A stretch of DNA of 64,000 nucleotides, from NCBI GenBank assembly GCA_027624035.1, contig JAQBUI010000001.1, positions 62,001 through 126,000 on the forward strand, in the 5' to 3' direction. Position numbers and translations under genes: made by a program. This DNA comes from Pseudomonadota bacterium (GTDB lineage Bacteria; Pseudomonadota; Gammaproteobacteria; Pseudomonadales; Azotimanducaceae). This document shows, in pieces, positions 1 through 8,789 of the stretch. The notes below the pieces were generated by a model, which was not told where the DNA came from, ran no database searches, and saw only the letters and a program-made list of their open reading frames with translations. Numbering within the stretch: the first letter of the stretch is position 1; each line of letters opens with the position of its first letter.

Positions 1-485
1 CAGTCAGCAGGCACAATGAGTGTTGAGATCTGCCCGGGCATCACGTTAGCTGCCTGTACTGCCTCTGCGGCATCGGCGGGCAGGCTGAGGGCGTCCCTGG
101 AGGTCCGAACCCAGTGGGAGACCGGCGTCGCAAGACCGATCACGTCCGAGTTCAGCGGGGCATCATATTTCTTGTGGTAGGTAGCATGGTCGCCAACCAG
201 GTTCAGCATCGGCGAGCTGGCTTTTCTGGCGTTGTGGATATTGGCCGAGGCATTGGAAAGCCCCGGCCCAAGGTGAAACAGGGTGCAAGCGGGCTTATTG
301 GCGACGCGTCCATAGCCATCTGCCGCGCCGGAACACACTCCCTCAAACAGACACAGGATGGCGCGCATGGCTTCTGACTTGCCCATCGCCGCAACCATGT
401 GCATCTCGGACGTCCCCGGGTTGGTGAAACAGACGTCCACGCCGTTATTGGTCAGCGTTTCCAGCATGCTTTCGGCGCCGTTCAT
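1..485 (-). CDS. Thiamine-diphosphate-dependent enzyme, acetolactate synthase-like (N-terminal part; runs off left edge)
   Basis: An open frame starts at the ATG at 485, preceded by GGGGA, and continues through base 1 without a stop, giving about 161 residues. The protein has the N-terminal pyrimidine-binding fold of ThDP enzymes: a [10 protein letters not shown] segment near residue 20, then the FEG...AADGYGR region that carries the conserved glutamate activating ThDP. The closest family is the acetolactate synthase large-subunit-like group that also includes benzoylformate decarboxylases. The catalytic and cofactor domains lie outside the window, so the substrate cannot be assigned. It belongs to the flank outside the island and points away from the tRNA. 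Confidence 0.85.
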   Translation of the reverse strand, partial: MNGAESMLETLTNNGVDVCFTNPGTSEMHMVAAMGKSEAMRAILCLFEGVCSGAADGYGRVANKPACTLFHLGPGLSNASANIHNARKASSPMLNLVGDHATYHKKYDAPLNSDVIGLATPVSHWVRTSRDALSLPADAAEAVQAANVMPGQISTLIVPAD

Positions 486-675
486 ATTGTTCCCCTTCAT
501 CCAGACTGCGCGATTATACAGATAAAGCAAAATAGGGTCAGGGCGATGACCCGGGTAAGACCTGGCCAGAACAGCAGTATTGACAAGATTGGGCCAAATC
601 CGCAAAATTCGCGGTCCATTGGGGCACCTCTGGGGAATCTATGGTGCCCTTCTTTGGTTCATTCATTAGTCCAAT

Positions 676-752
676 GGCTACGTAGCTCAGCTGGTTAGAG
701 CACAGCATTCATAATGCTGGGGTCGGTGGTTCAAGTCCACCCGTAGCTACCA
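676..752 (+). tRNA. tRNA-Met (anticodon CAT), integration target of the island
   Basis: A full cloverleaf is present. The acceptor stem GGCTACG pairs with CGTAGCT through one G-U, the D arm reads AGCTCAGCTGGTTAGAGC, the anticodon loop carries CAT, the T arm has GGTTCAAGTCC, and the 3' CCA is encoded. The sequence closely resembles the elongator tRNA-Met of enterobacteria. The last 46 bases are duplicated at 32742-32787, so the island entered the 3' half of the gene and restored a complete copy at its left end. Confidence 0.96.
707..752 (+). repeat. attL: 46-bp direct repeat, tRNA-Met 3' part
   Basis: These 46 bases run from the anticodon stem to the encoded CCA and are identical to 32742-32787. 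The bases on either side differ (C versus A on the left, C versus A on the right). The copy lies 34 bp from an integrase gene, the usual arrangement for a tRNA-targeted integrative element. Confidence 0.95.
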
Positions 753-786
753 CTTTTTCTCTTTTAAATCATAAGCTTACAAAACC

Positions 787-1920
787 TCAAATCGCTCTGC
801 GATTCTCCCTCCTGCCGATTGCGGGAGATTTGCGGGAGTTTTCATTGTTGATCAAGGTCAGGGTCGGTGCCGAGGTACCGGACCAGCTCACTTTTTCCAC
901 CGCGTCGATCAGTTCCCCGATTTCAGCTGCGGAATAGTGCGTCGTGATCTGGCCGTTCTTGTGACCCAGGAGCACCTGCCGGGTTTCATGACTCACTCCT
1001 TTGGCCCGCAACCGGCGACCGAAGGTATGCTTCAAATCATGGACCCGCACCTGCGGCAAGCCAGCCTCCTCCCGCGCCCGGCGCCAGGCCTTGGTGTTGA
1101 TGCGATCCACCGGTCTACCCTTGGCATAGGTAAACACATGCTCCGGGTTCCTGCCGCGCTGACGATTGATCACCGCCCGTGCTTCGGCATTCATCACCAC
1201 CAGTCGGTCTTCCCCATTCTTAACGCCGCCACCCGGGAGCACAAACACGCTGGTTTGCAGCTCGGGAATGGATACTTCCCAATCCCACCTCAAACCCACC
1301 ACTTCCTGCTCCCGCGTTCCGGTGTTGACCTTGAACAACGCCATTTCCCTCAAGTGGCCCGGCAACCGCGCAAACAACCTCGATTGCTCGTCCCACGACA
1401 GGGGATACGGCTTACGGGCATCGTCACACTCCAACATTTGCAGCAGGGGAGCGGTTTCAAGCCAGGTCAACCCGGACTTATCCCGCCACAGGCGGGCGGC
1501 CAGAGTCAGAATGCGCCGCACCACCGCCAGATCGCGGTTGATGGTGTTGGCTCGCATACCCTGCTTTCGACGATACCGTATAAACGGCTCCAGCGTGCCC
1601 TGATGCACCCGCCGCAAAGGCAGATCGCCTATGTGCGGGTCCAGAATTTTCAGGGACTGGGCATAGCGGCCTATACTGCGTTTATGCTGATAATCCAGCA
1701 GAAACCGGGTGGCCGCCTGCCGAAAAGTACGCTCGATACGAATGCCGTAGACAGTCGCCTTGCGCAGCTCTTCCAACCGTCGAATCAGGAACCTTTCCGC
1801 CTCCTTGAGCTCGCTTGCGCCAGTGCTCTCGCGAAGTCGGCCATATCCCCTGACGCATTTATCAATGTGCCAGATGCCCTGGGTGCCTCTCTTGTAGAGG
1901 CCCGGGATTCGCTTTGACAT
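787..1920 (-). CDS. Site-specific tyrosine recombinase (island integrase)
   Basis: This 377-residue protein has an N-terminal SAM-like core-binding region (about residues 60-145) and a C-terminal catalytic domain. The box I arginine is in NTGTREQE (Arg203). Box II reads HDLKHTF (His294, Lys297), with Lys where most family members have Arg. The third His is in LLGHK (His320) and the nucleophile lies in TTHYS (Tyr329). The gene ends 34 bp from the tRNA and points towards attL, typical of an integrase that catalyses recombination at a tRNA 3' end. Its 5' end overlaps the AlpA-like ORF. The last 30 residues are a variable tail that also contains the direct repeat at 820-837. Confidence 0.93.
   Translation of the reverse strand: MSKRIPGLYKRGTQGIWHIDKCVRGYGRLRESTGASELKEAERFLIRRLEELRKATVYGIRIERTFRQAATRFLLDYQHKRSIGRYAQSLKILDPHIGDLPLRRVHQGTLEPFIRYRRKQGMRANTINRDLAVVRRILTLAARLWRDKSGLTWLETAPLLQMLECDDARKPYPLSWDEQSRLFARLPGHLREMALFKVNTGTREQEVVGLRWDWEVSIPELQTSVFVLPGGGVKNGEDRLVVMNAEARAVINRQRGRNPEHVFTYAKGRPVDRINTKAWRRAREEAGLPQVRVHDLKHTFGRRLRAKGVSHETRQVLLGHKNGQITTHYSAAEIGELIDAVEKVSWSGTSAPTLTLINNENSRKSPAIGRRENRRAI
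820..837. repeat. Left copy of an 18-bp repeat with tandem TGCGGGA, candidate integrase arm site
   Basis: TGCGGGAGATTTGCGGGA contains two TGCGGGA units 11 bp apart. An identical 18-bp copy in the same orientation occurs at 32630-32647. Both copies lie inside the island, about 70 bp from attL and 95 bp from attR. Tandem short repeats close to both ends suggest integrase arm-type binding sites; this is inferred from position only. Confidence 0.55.
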
Positions 1921-2135
1921 AAGAGTTCTCCTCTATGCTTTGGCGAACACCCACAGCGGTTCTTATACTGCTCCGCCCAGGCGTCCATTTCAAGCCGGTC
2001 AAACGCAATGCCCTGCCTACCGATGGGGATTTCTGTCAGGCAGCTTCGCACTTCGCGGCTGAATCGGTTTTTATCCATCCCCAGATAAGCCGGGGCATCG
2101 CGCAGACGTATAAATCGAGGCAGAATCGAAATCAT
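1785..2135 (-). CDS. AlpA-like helix-turn-helix protein, possible excisionase/recombination directionality factor
   Basis: The first 65 or so of 116 residues form an AlpA/MerR-like DNA-binding module: RLRDAPAYLGMDKNRF resembles the usual sensor-recognition helix, followed by an IPIGRQGIAFDRLEMDAW wing and helix. The remaining half is low-complexity and overlaps the integrase gene by 136 bp in another frame, so the functional part is probably the N-terminus. Small proteins of this type beside an integrase commonly control excision or integrase expression. The gene lies 3 bp downstream of the second recombinase and is probably cotranscribed with it. Confidence 0.7.
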   Translation of the reverse strand: MISILPRFIRLRDAPAYLGMDKNRFSREVRSCLTEIPIGRQGIAFDRLEMDAWAEQYKNRCGCSPKHRGELLCQSESRASTREAPRASGTLINASGDMADFARALAQASSRRRKGS

Positions 2136-2138
2136 CTC

Positions 2139-3005
2139 TCAGCGCCCCAAATAGACAGCAGTGATCTGCTCTCTGACATGGCCCAGCTCCCTGCTGATGG
2201 CCAGGCGCGCCTGTAGATCCGCCTCCCGCTGCGCCGGGGTCAGGTCCTTCTTGCTTGGCCCGCCGCCATGGGGAGAGGGCCAGCCGGTGAGTTCCAGGTA
2301 GCGTTGCTGGGCATAGGCATGGCGCAGGCCGTGCATTTTCGACAGACCGGCATTGGCTGTGTGGCGCTCGTAGATCCTGAGCTGTTCGATATAGCTGCGC
2401 CCGCCGGGGATCAGGGCGCCCAGTCCGGCCAGGCGCTTGGCCTGCTCCAGCAGGGCGCGCTGCTCCCTGGTGCGGATGGGCACAGTGCGTTCCCGCCCAC
2501 CCTTGGTCCAGCTGGCTTTCAGGTGCAGGTGGTCGCCCCGATCCGCCCAGCGCGGACGGATCTTGAGGGCCTCCTCCCGCCGCAGCCCGAAGGCCTGCTG
2601 CAGCCTCAGGCTCATCCGCACATGTTCATCCTTGACCCGGTCGAGCTGCTCGCGGGCCAAGCCCTTGGCCTTGCTGCTCTCGGACACGAACTGCCGGTCC
2701 GGTATCCCATAGAAGTCATTGGAACCGGCCACCACGGCCCGCTTGTTAACCTTCTCCGCCCACCAGCGTAAACAGCTCATGCGGTTCTTGATGGTGCCGG
2801 GGGAGAGGTTCTGCCCCTTCCAGTGCTCGACCAGGGCCCTGACATGCTTCTGCTTCAGGGAGGTAGCCTGCAGCTGCCGAAAGCCCAGCTCGTGCAACTG
2901 GTTGGCGATGGCGGCCAGTTGCCGTTCCCGGCCGACCCGGGTTTCAAAGCTGCCTTCATGGCTGTGCCTGCATAGCATTTTCAGTTGGTAGTTCAGGTTG
3001 CGCAT
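2139..3005 (-). CDS. Second tyrosine recombinase (phage-integrase family)
   Basis: I take the ATG at 3005 (AAGGA eight bases upstream), giving 288 residues; a longer start at 3038 is possible. The N-terminal half is a helical DNA-binding region. The catalytic residues are visible: Arg in FGLRREEALKIR, the HGLRH box, GH in SRELGHV and the tyrosine in TAVYLGR at the extreme C-terminus. This is a different subfamily from the integrase at 787-1920. It forms a likely operon with the AlpA-like ORF and integrase. Its role may be auxiliary in integration, or it may be left over from an earlier element. Confidence 0.85.
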   Translation of the reverse strand: MRNLNYQLKMLCRHSHEGSFETRVGRERQLAAIANQLHELGFRQLQATSLKQKHVRALVEHWKGQNLSPGTIKNRMSCLRWWAEKVNKRAVVAGSNDFYGIPDRQFVSESSKAKGLAREQLDRVKDEHVRMSLRLQQAFGLRREEALKIRPRWADRGDHLHLKASWTKGGRERTVPIRTREQRALLEQAKRLAGLGALIPGGRSYIEQLRIYERHTANAGLSKMHGLRHAYAQQRYLELTGWPSPHGGGPSKKDLTPAQREADLQARLAISRELGHVREQITAVYLGR

Positions 3006-4138
3006 AGTGTTGATCCTTGGGTGAGTGTTTCTGATCACCTGGCAACAAATGCTGCGCAGGCCCGCAGGGCGGAACGATCACGGGACACCAATCCCGGTTG
3101 ACCTGAATGTGTCTGGCCCTAGACAGCACGGTGTGTTTTCGCAGAAAACTGGCCCGAGCAAACCAACGGTTATCCAGCCTGAGGCTGGGGTGGAATTACC
3201 TCCTGGTTAAATTAGGCAGAACGCGCTGACCGCCAGCGTGTTTGCGTGGTTGAAGGGACTGTGGACGGACCAGGTTAAGAAAGCCTGGTCATCAACAGCG
3301 GTTGTTGGAAAAGATCCCTGAGAAAGTGGGATGGATTGGAAGGAGCGGTACCCAGGCTATAAGGCACCGCGGTGGTTCGAAGATGGACCCGGTCAGTACT
3401 GACCGCTGCGTCAAGAAAGGCCCTGACTGACGCGTTCGGCAGATTCCAATACCACCGGAATCTGCCTACCCCATTTGCGGATGCAAGGCGGGGTCTTCCT
3501 TGCCACTTTTCCGTAGTGGCCACGGGTATATTCCGGTGTTGGATGAACTATAGAACAACCGATAATGCGGTTGTCACAAAAAAGTCCGTCAACGTGTGGC
3601 GGGGTTTTTTGTTGCCGCCCCCGGAGGAGGCTGGTGGTGCCATTGGCATCAGCTGCGATGAGTCTCGCGGGGTCATGGATTGCGTAGGACTAAGACAGAT
3701 CAGTACGCTCCCTGGATGGGACTCCTGTAGAATAGCCTGCTGGAGATTGGCACTGGGGGTAGTTCAGTGGGGGCGCTGCGCCCACGTCACTACACGCTGC
3801 GCTTGGCAGTGACTTGGGCTGGCATCGACACGCGAGCAATTGCTAAGATAATTGTGCTTATGGAAACCCCGTCTGCTACCGACGGAGTCAGTGGTGGCAG
3901 TAACGGATCATCAGGCGTGGAGGTGACGTGGAGAGTCATCCAAAATACCAACACTGCCCCCAGTAACACTGCCAGAGCAGTGAATTTTGTTGTAGCCGAA
4001 AAATTGCACTCACGAAATGTGCTAGCGATTCCACGAGCCCCACAGCTGCACAAGACCATGCCGCGACTTTATGTCGCATCGACCGACAACACAGGGAACA
4101 TATAATCAACGCCTTCTCAAAAGTCGGATTGACAAGCT
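3006..4138. other. 1.1-kb non-coding interval with a cluster of hairpins
   Basis: I see no convincing gene here. Several perfect inverted repeats crowd into 3391-3574: GGTCAGTACTGACC (3391-3404); GGCAGATTCC/GGAATCTGCC (3438-3447 with 3457-3466); GCCACT/AGTGGC (3502-3507 with 3515-3520); ACAACCG/CGGTTGT (3555-3561 with 3568-3574). A further imperfect long hairpin lies at about 3755-3797. An 89-codon minus-strand frame at 3790-4059 has one hydrophobic segment but no recognised family or clear ribosome-binding site. A TATAAT element at 4101-4106 may belong to the promoter of the following receptor gene. Confidence 0.5.
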
Positions 4139-6236
4139 ATGCGCTGTTTCTCGCTCATTATCCAAGTTACCCTGGCGGCGCTGTGGAGCGCTCAGCCACT
4201 TGCCCAAGGACTCGGACAACAGAGAGCGGGGACGGAGTTGGAGGAAGTCCAAGTGTACGGAGCAAGTGGCACCAGCTCACTGACCGCACAGTCAGCGGCG
4301 CAGGCACGGGCGGAACTGGAGCGAATTCCCGGTGCCATCGGCTTCGTCGACCACCGGGACTATGCCCGCAAGTTCACCCTGAGCCTGGGGGATGCGCTGG
4401 AGTTAACTCCCGGCGTCTACGCAGACACCTCAGCCCTTCGTGAAAGCCGCATTTCGGTGCGCGGATCGGGCCTGAACTCCTCTTTCGAGCGCCGCGGGAT
4501 AGCGATTTACCGTGATGGAATTCCCCTCACCCGGGCAAGCGGCACCTCGGAATTCCAAGAGGTAGACCCGATCAGCCTCGACTATATCGAGGTTTACAAG
4601 GGGGCCAATGGCCTGCGCTACGGCGGCGCTTCCCTGGGCGGCGTAGTCAATATGGTATCGCCCTCCGCCCTCGCGACTGGTGACAGCGCCCGTCTGCGCC
4701 TCGAGGGAGGTAGCTTCGACACCCGCCGCGGCAGCTTCGCAGTGGCGCGACAGTACGATACCGTGGATGTCTACGCGGCTCATACCCGTCTGGAAACCAG
4801 CGGCTTTCGCGACCACAGCGCCGTCGACAGCCACTACAGCTTTGCCAATTTCGGAGTGCAACTGAATGAGCAGGCAGAAAACCGCACCTATTTGACGCTG
4901 CTGCACGACCGTTTTGAGCTGGCGGGGGCGCTCAGCCTCGAAGATGCCCTGAGTACCCCGAGCAAGGCCGGTAATCCGGTAACCGTGGGCCCGTTCTTCC
5001 CTGGTGGCCCGGTGACGGTGCTGGACCCGGGCCCGACAGCGGATGACTGGGATTGATCTCGACGGCACCCTGCTGAACGCCGGCGTCTGGTACAGTCGAC
5101 GCCAACTGGATCATGCAATCACACGCTTCGCCGGCATCATCGACCAGGACGAAAAGGAGCTGGGGCTGTTTGCTCGGGTCACCGGGACCAATACGCTGTT
5201 CGGCCTTGACAGCGAATGGACCGCGGGACTCGAAGCCAACAATGCCAACAATGACGCCCGTCGACTGGAGAACCTCGAAGGTCGGCCGGGTGCCCTGCGG
5301 GCAGCCAGCAAGCAGGAAAGCCGCAACGTACTGTTCTACGCGCAGGCGGACCTGGCTCTGACAGCAAGCTGGCGCCTGATCACCGGCCTTCAGGGTGTGC
5401 GCACTGAACGGGAGAGCACCGCGCGTTTCAACGATGTCGACGGCAAGGTTGTACGCAAGCAGGTCAATCCGCGCATCGGCCTCCTCTGGAACGTATCGCC
5501 GGAAGCCCAGATCTTTGCCAACCTGTCCCGCGGCTTCGAGCCGGCAACCATGGCTGACCTGACGTCGGGTGGAGCACTGCCATTCACGCCCCTGGAGGCG
5601 CAGAAGGCCTGGACACTGGAACTAGGCAGCCGCGGCCAGCTGGGGCCGGTCGCATGGGATGTCGCGGCCTACCGCAGCGAGCTGCAGGAAGAGCTGCTGG
5701 ATTTCGGGGTTCCGGGAAACTTTGGCTTTATCTCCTACACAGACAACGCCGGGGACACCGTCCACCAGGGCCTGGAACTGGGTGTGGATATCAACATTCC
5801 CTCCGCGGCGTTGACCATGCACGGTTTGGAGCTTACGTGGCGGCAGGTACTCAACATCAACGATTTCCATTTCGAGAGCGACGCCAACTACGGCAGCAAC
5901 GCGCTCGCAGGTGTCCCCACCACTGCCTACGTGACGGAGCTGACGCTGCGCAGCGCCAGCGGCTGGTACACATCCCTGAACGCAAAGCATCTACCAACCG
6001 GCCCTTGGGTGGATTTTGCCAACACCACGCGCGCCCCGGGATACACCCTCGCGGGATTAACTGCGGGAATTGATTTCTCCGACCAGTTAGGCCTGTTCGT
6101 GTCGGCCGAGAACATCTTCGACCGCAATCACATCTCCAACACCGGCACCAACGCCAACCAGCATCTGGAGGATGCGAAATTCTTCACACCCGGCCAGGGA
6201 CGTGCCCTGTTCGTCGGCATCACTCTGGAGCTGTGA
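4139..6236 (+). pseudogene. TonB-dependent outer-membrane receptor, broken by one frameshift
   Basis: Two overlapping frames (4139-5056 and 5043-6236) together encode one receptor of about 700 residues. The first has a signal peptide ending near LAQG, a TonB-box-like ELEEVQVYG and a plug domain (ALELTPGVYADTS, YIEVYKGANGLRYGGASLGGVVN). The second is the beta-barrel, ending in the typical aromatic-rich C-terminus (GRALFVGITLEL). Dropping one T near 5054 would give DDWDDLDGTLLNAG and restore the frame, so there is one extra base. Its partner is the PepSY protein that follows. Metal-chelate or zincophore import is inferred from the island context. No strong Zur box was found upstream. Confidence 0.85.
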
Positions 6237-6238
6237 GC

Positions 6239-7747
6239 ATGAGTAAAAGGCAGCATATGGCGCGCGCGGCGTTGCGCTGGCACAGGCCACTGTCGCTGGT
6301 CGGAGCCGCGGGGCTCCTGGTATGGGGGCTCTCGGGCCTGCTGCACCCCATCATGACCTCCTTTGGCCCCCAACAGGCGGTCTTCGCCGGCCCGCAACGG
6401 ATGCTTGACCTCAGCGATAGCATGCCACTCGCCACCATCCTCGCGACCAGCGGCATAGCGCAGGCAGCCGCGGTACGCATTGTCCCCGCGGAGGCTTCAC
6501 ACCTGCTGCAGGTGACCGTTGCTGCGGATTCACCGCGACGCTATTTTCGTCTCGACAATGGCCTGGAGCTGTCGGCATACGACCAACAGCAGGCCGAGTT
6601 TCTCGCCCGGCATTACCTGCAGCTGGACCGTGATAACGTGCCAGTCCAGGAGATCCGTTATCAAACCGAATTCGACGGAGAGTACCCCTGGGTCAACCGC
6701 CTGCTGCCGGTCTACCGGGTGCAGTTCGCCACGGCTGACAGGCTGACAGCCTATGTCTATACCGAGACCGGCGCCCTGGCCGCGGTCAACAATGATTTCA
6801 AGCGCCTGCTGCAAAACGGTTTTCGCTGGCTGCATACCTGGGACTGGATACCGGAACAGGCGCTGTGGTTGCGGCTCTCGGTCGTCACGGTATTGGTCGG
6901 CGCACTGCTCTTGCTGGCTGCCTCGGGCTTGTTCCTGCTCTGGTCGCTGCGGCGCCGCCATCGCGTGGGTGGCGCGCGCGGCTGGCACCGGGCAGCGGGA
7001 TACCTATTCGGGCTGCCGCTGGCGATGCTATCCTTTAGCGGCCTGTTTCACCTGTATCAGACCGCCTGGGCGGACACAGGGATAAACCTGCGCTTCAACG
7101 CACCCCTGGACCTGCGCACCCTGCAGCCCGAGATCCATCCTGTGCTTCTGGAGATCAGCCGCACAAGCGCCGCCCAGAGCCTCAGCCTGATCGCAGACGC
7201 AGACGGTACCCCGCTCTACCGTCTGGGGTTGCCCAAGGTCGATGTCAACGCAAACCACCCCCCGGCAATCCGCAGCGCGCGTTTCGCCGGCCTGCAGGGC
7301 GATGAGCCGGTACTGTACCTGGATGCCCGCAGTGGCCTCCCATGGGAGCCCGGAGACCGGGAACTGGCCCTGCGCCTGGGTGATGTATTCTCGGGCGCCA
7401 CCGACCGCGGTGTCCTGCGGGATGCGACCCTCGTGACCCGCTTCGGTATCGACTACGACTTCCGCAACAAACGCCTGCCTGTCTGGCGATTGGACTATGG
7501 GGCACCGGTCAACGCCATCCTGTTCGTGGACACCAATGCGGGGGTGCTGGCGGACAGAGTGAACAAGGCGGACATACCCGAACGCTTAAGCTTCAGTTTT
7601 TTGCACAAATGGAATTTCCTGCGGCCATTGGGTCACACGGCACAAAACCTGATCATCAGTATCATGGTACTGGGAGCACTGTTGCTGATGGCGGGGATTG
7701 GCGCGACCATCTATTTCAGGCAGCGGGCGAACTCAAAGCAAGGCTAA
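6239..7747 (+). CDS. PepSY-associated transmembrane protein (first copy)
   Basis: The ATG at 6239 has GGAG eight bases upstream and follows the receptor stop by 2 bp, which makes it better than the overlapping GTG at 6233. The product is about 502 residues of the PepSY_TM type, with a membrane segment near residues 20-40, PepSY-like periplasmic stretches, two further membrane segments around residues 215-270, and a last one at the C-terminus (LIISIMVLGALLLMAGIGATI). Such proteins are usually encoded beside TonB receptors and are thought to act as inner-membrane reductases or release factors for imported metal chelates. The substrate is unknown. A paralogous pair lies at 19421-23082. Confidence 0.85.
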   Translation: MSKRQHMARAALRWHRPLSLVGAAGLLVWGLSGLLHPIMTSFGPQQAVFAGPQRMLDLSDSMPLATILATSGIAQAAAVRIVPAEASHLLQVTVAADSPRRYFRLDNGLELSAYDQQQAEFLARHYLQLDRDNVPVQEIRYQTEFDGEYPWVNRLLPVYRVQFATADRLTAYVYTETGALAAVNNDFKRLLQNGFRWLHTWDWIPEQALWLRLSVVTVLVGALLLLAASGLFLLWSLRRRHRVGGARGWHRAAGYLFGLPLAMLSFSGLFHLYQTAWADTGINLRFNAPLDLRTLQPEIHPVLLEISRTSAAQSLSLIADADGTPLYRLGLPKVDVNANHPPAIRSARFAGLQGDEPVLYLDARSGLPWEPGDRELALRLGDVFSGATDRGVLRDATLVTRFGIDYDFRNKRLPVWRLDYGAPVNAILFVDTNAGVLADRVNKADIPERLSFSFLHKWNFLRPLGHTAQNLIISIMVLGALLLMAGIGATIYFRQRANSKQG

Positions 7748-7804
7748 AGTGCCGAGGCTGACCTCTTGTCGCCAGCCTGCTGCCTCGCTGCTTGCTTGTA
7801 TTGC

Positions 7805-8011
7805 CTATCCAATCCCGGTAGTGGCTATCAGGTCCATCCTTCTTTGCAGTTCCTTCTGCAAGATATTCCTGGTGTAAGGCTTCATCGCCTTCCATTCCCC
7901 ACACTCCTTGCGTGTACGACCGCAACCCAGACACCAGCCTTTGGGTCCAGAAAAATCACAGACATCAACGCACGGACTCTTAAGACGTCTTAAGCTTCGG
8001 TCCATCGTCAT
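7805..8011 (-). CDS. DUF1289 small cysteine-rich protein
   Basis: This 68-residue protein matches the DUF1289 pattern. SPCVDVC is followed by GWCLGCGRTRKE and an aromatic W, so four cysteines (C-x3-C ... C-x2-C) form a probable metal site. Members are small cytosolic proteins without an established role. It lies 26 bp downstream of the 145-residue ORF and may be cotranscribed with it. A putative zinc-knuckle protein inside a zinc-starvation island is noteworthy but may be coincidental. Confidence 0.82.
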   Translation of the reverse strand: MTMDRSLRRLKSPCVDVCDFSGPKGWCLGCGRTRKECGEWKAMKPYTRNILQKELQRRMDLIATTGIG

Positions 8012-8037
8012 CCAATCTCAATAAAGCCACTCTGCCA

Positions 8038-8475
8038 TCAAAGCTCATTCAACACCTGGTCAACGCTGAGCTCCAGCTGTCGAAGCCGGCTAAGCTCCTC
8101 AAAGAGCCGCTGCTCCAGGTTCTTGAAGTTGAGAGGCAGCGTTCGCTGACAAATAGAGTACCCAGTACCGCCGATATCATACCCCTTCCAGTCTTGTATA
8201 CGCTCACCTTCTAGCGCCAGAAATCTCTGGATAAATTCTGGCTGAGACGGGCAATCCTCCTCGGCATGCATGCAGACCGGAAATACCTTCTGCTTGATTT
8301 GAGGCGCCTCAATGTAGGTTTCGAAATGAACCCCGCCTTGATTCTGGTTATGCCAATTGACCTTGTAGAGCTGCAGGTAAACACCACGGTTGTATATGGC
8401 CCAGCCATGCTCGAACCAACTGGAATGCCTCAGCTTTTTCTCAAGGTTACGGAAGACATTCTTTACATCTTTCAT
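8038..8475 (-). CDS. Hypothetical protein, 145 aa
   Basis: I do not recognise a family. The protein is soluble with no signal peptide or membrane segment. It has an aromatic-rich N-terminal half (SSWFEHGWAIYNRGVYLQLYK), a likely beta-rich centre (GGVHFETYIEAPQIK), and a C-terminal helical segment rich in Leu and Glu that could form a coiled coil. It is transcribed away from the Zur-box-like site at 8604-8630, whose centre is about 140 bp upstream of the start, so it could be controlled from the same intergenic region as folE2. Composition and length make it a real gene. Confidence 0.65.
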   Translation of the reverse strand: MKDVKNVFRNLEKKLRHSSWFEHGWAIYNRGVYLQLYKVNWHNQNQGGVHFETYIEAPQIKQKVFPVCMHAEEDCPSQPEFIQRFLALEGERIQDWKGYDIGGTGYSICQRTLPLNFKNLEQRLFEELSRLRQLELSVDQVLNEL

Positions 8476-8603
8476 AGCGTCAGTCCCAACTTCCTACGCG
8501 CCACATAGATTCTGTATGCCCCTGACAAAGAGGACGACTTCTTCCATGTGGGCGATATGTAGGTCACGGCGAGCTTGACAGGAATTAGCCAGGGTCGCTG
8601 CTT

Positions 8604-8630
8604 TAAATGTTATGTTATATCGTATATTAT
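8604..8630. promoter_or_regulatory. Putative Zur operator upstream of folE2 operon
   Basis: TAAATGTTATGTTATATC (8604-8621) is identical to 18 bases of the site at 19345-19362 and continues into an AT-rich right half (GTATATTAT). The core follows the TTATG-N-TATA-N pattern seen at the other island sites. It lies about 160 bp before folE2 and resembles known gammaproteobacterial Zur boxes. Confidence 0.72.
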
Positions 8631-8714
8631 ACTGAACTTCAGTTCAATGGCCGGGCTCGTCCAATCAATTTTTCCGTGGGCGTCTCCGATTCCCTGCAAC
8701 TGAACTGATACAGA

Positions 8715-8736
8715 TTCAATTTCAATTTCAATTTCA
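8715..8736. repeat. Hexanucleotide tandem repeat in folE2 leader
   Basis: TTCAAT is repeated in tandem about 3.7 times between the Zur-box-like site and the folE2 start. It is a short simple repeat with no recognised function; it may alter leader length or promoter spacing by slippage. Confidence 0.6.
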
Positions 8737-8789
8737 CTGAATAATGCTCCAACCGCAGAGTCCTTGCTGCCAAACCAAAGAGTAGATAT

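Noticed and set aside
937-1917. Long plus-strand ORF of 326 codons opposite the integrase
   Set aside because: Antisense shadow of a clear tyrosine recombinase; its translation is rich in His, Pro and Arg without any motif.
3790-4059. 89-codon minus-strand ORF with one hydrophobic segment, considered as a CbtB-like small metal-transport subunit
   Set aside because: No His-rich motif, no ribosome-binding site and no family match; composition is compatible with chance.
4065-4106. Zur box before the first TonB receptor
   Set aside because: TTTATGTCGCATCGA gives only a half-match to the core found at the other sites.
5043-5056. Programmed ribosomal frameshift in the first TonB receptor
   Set aside because: No slippery heptamer or downstream structure is apparent and receptors of this family do not use frameshifting; a simple indel explains the data.
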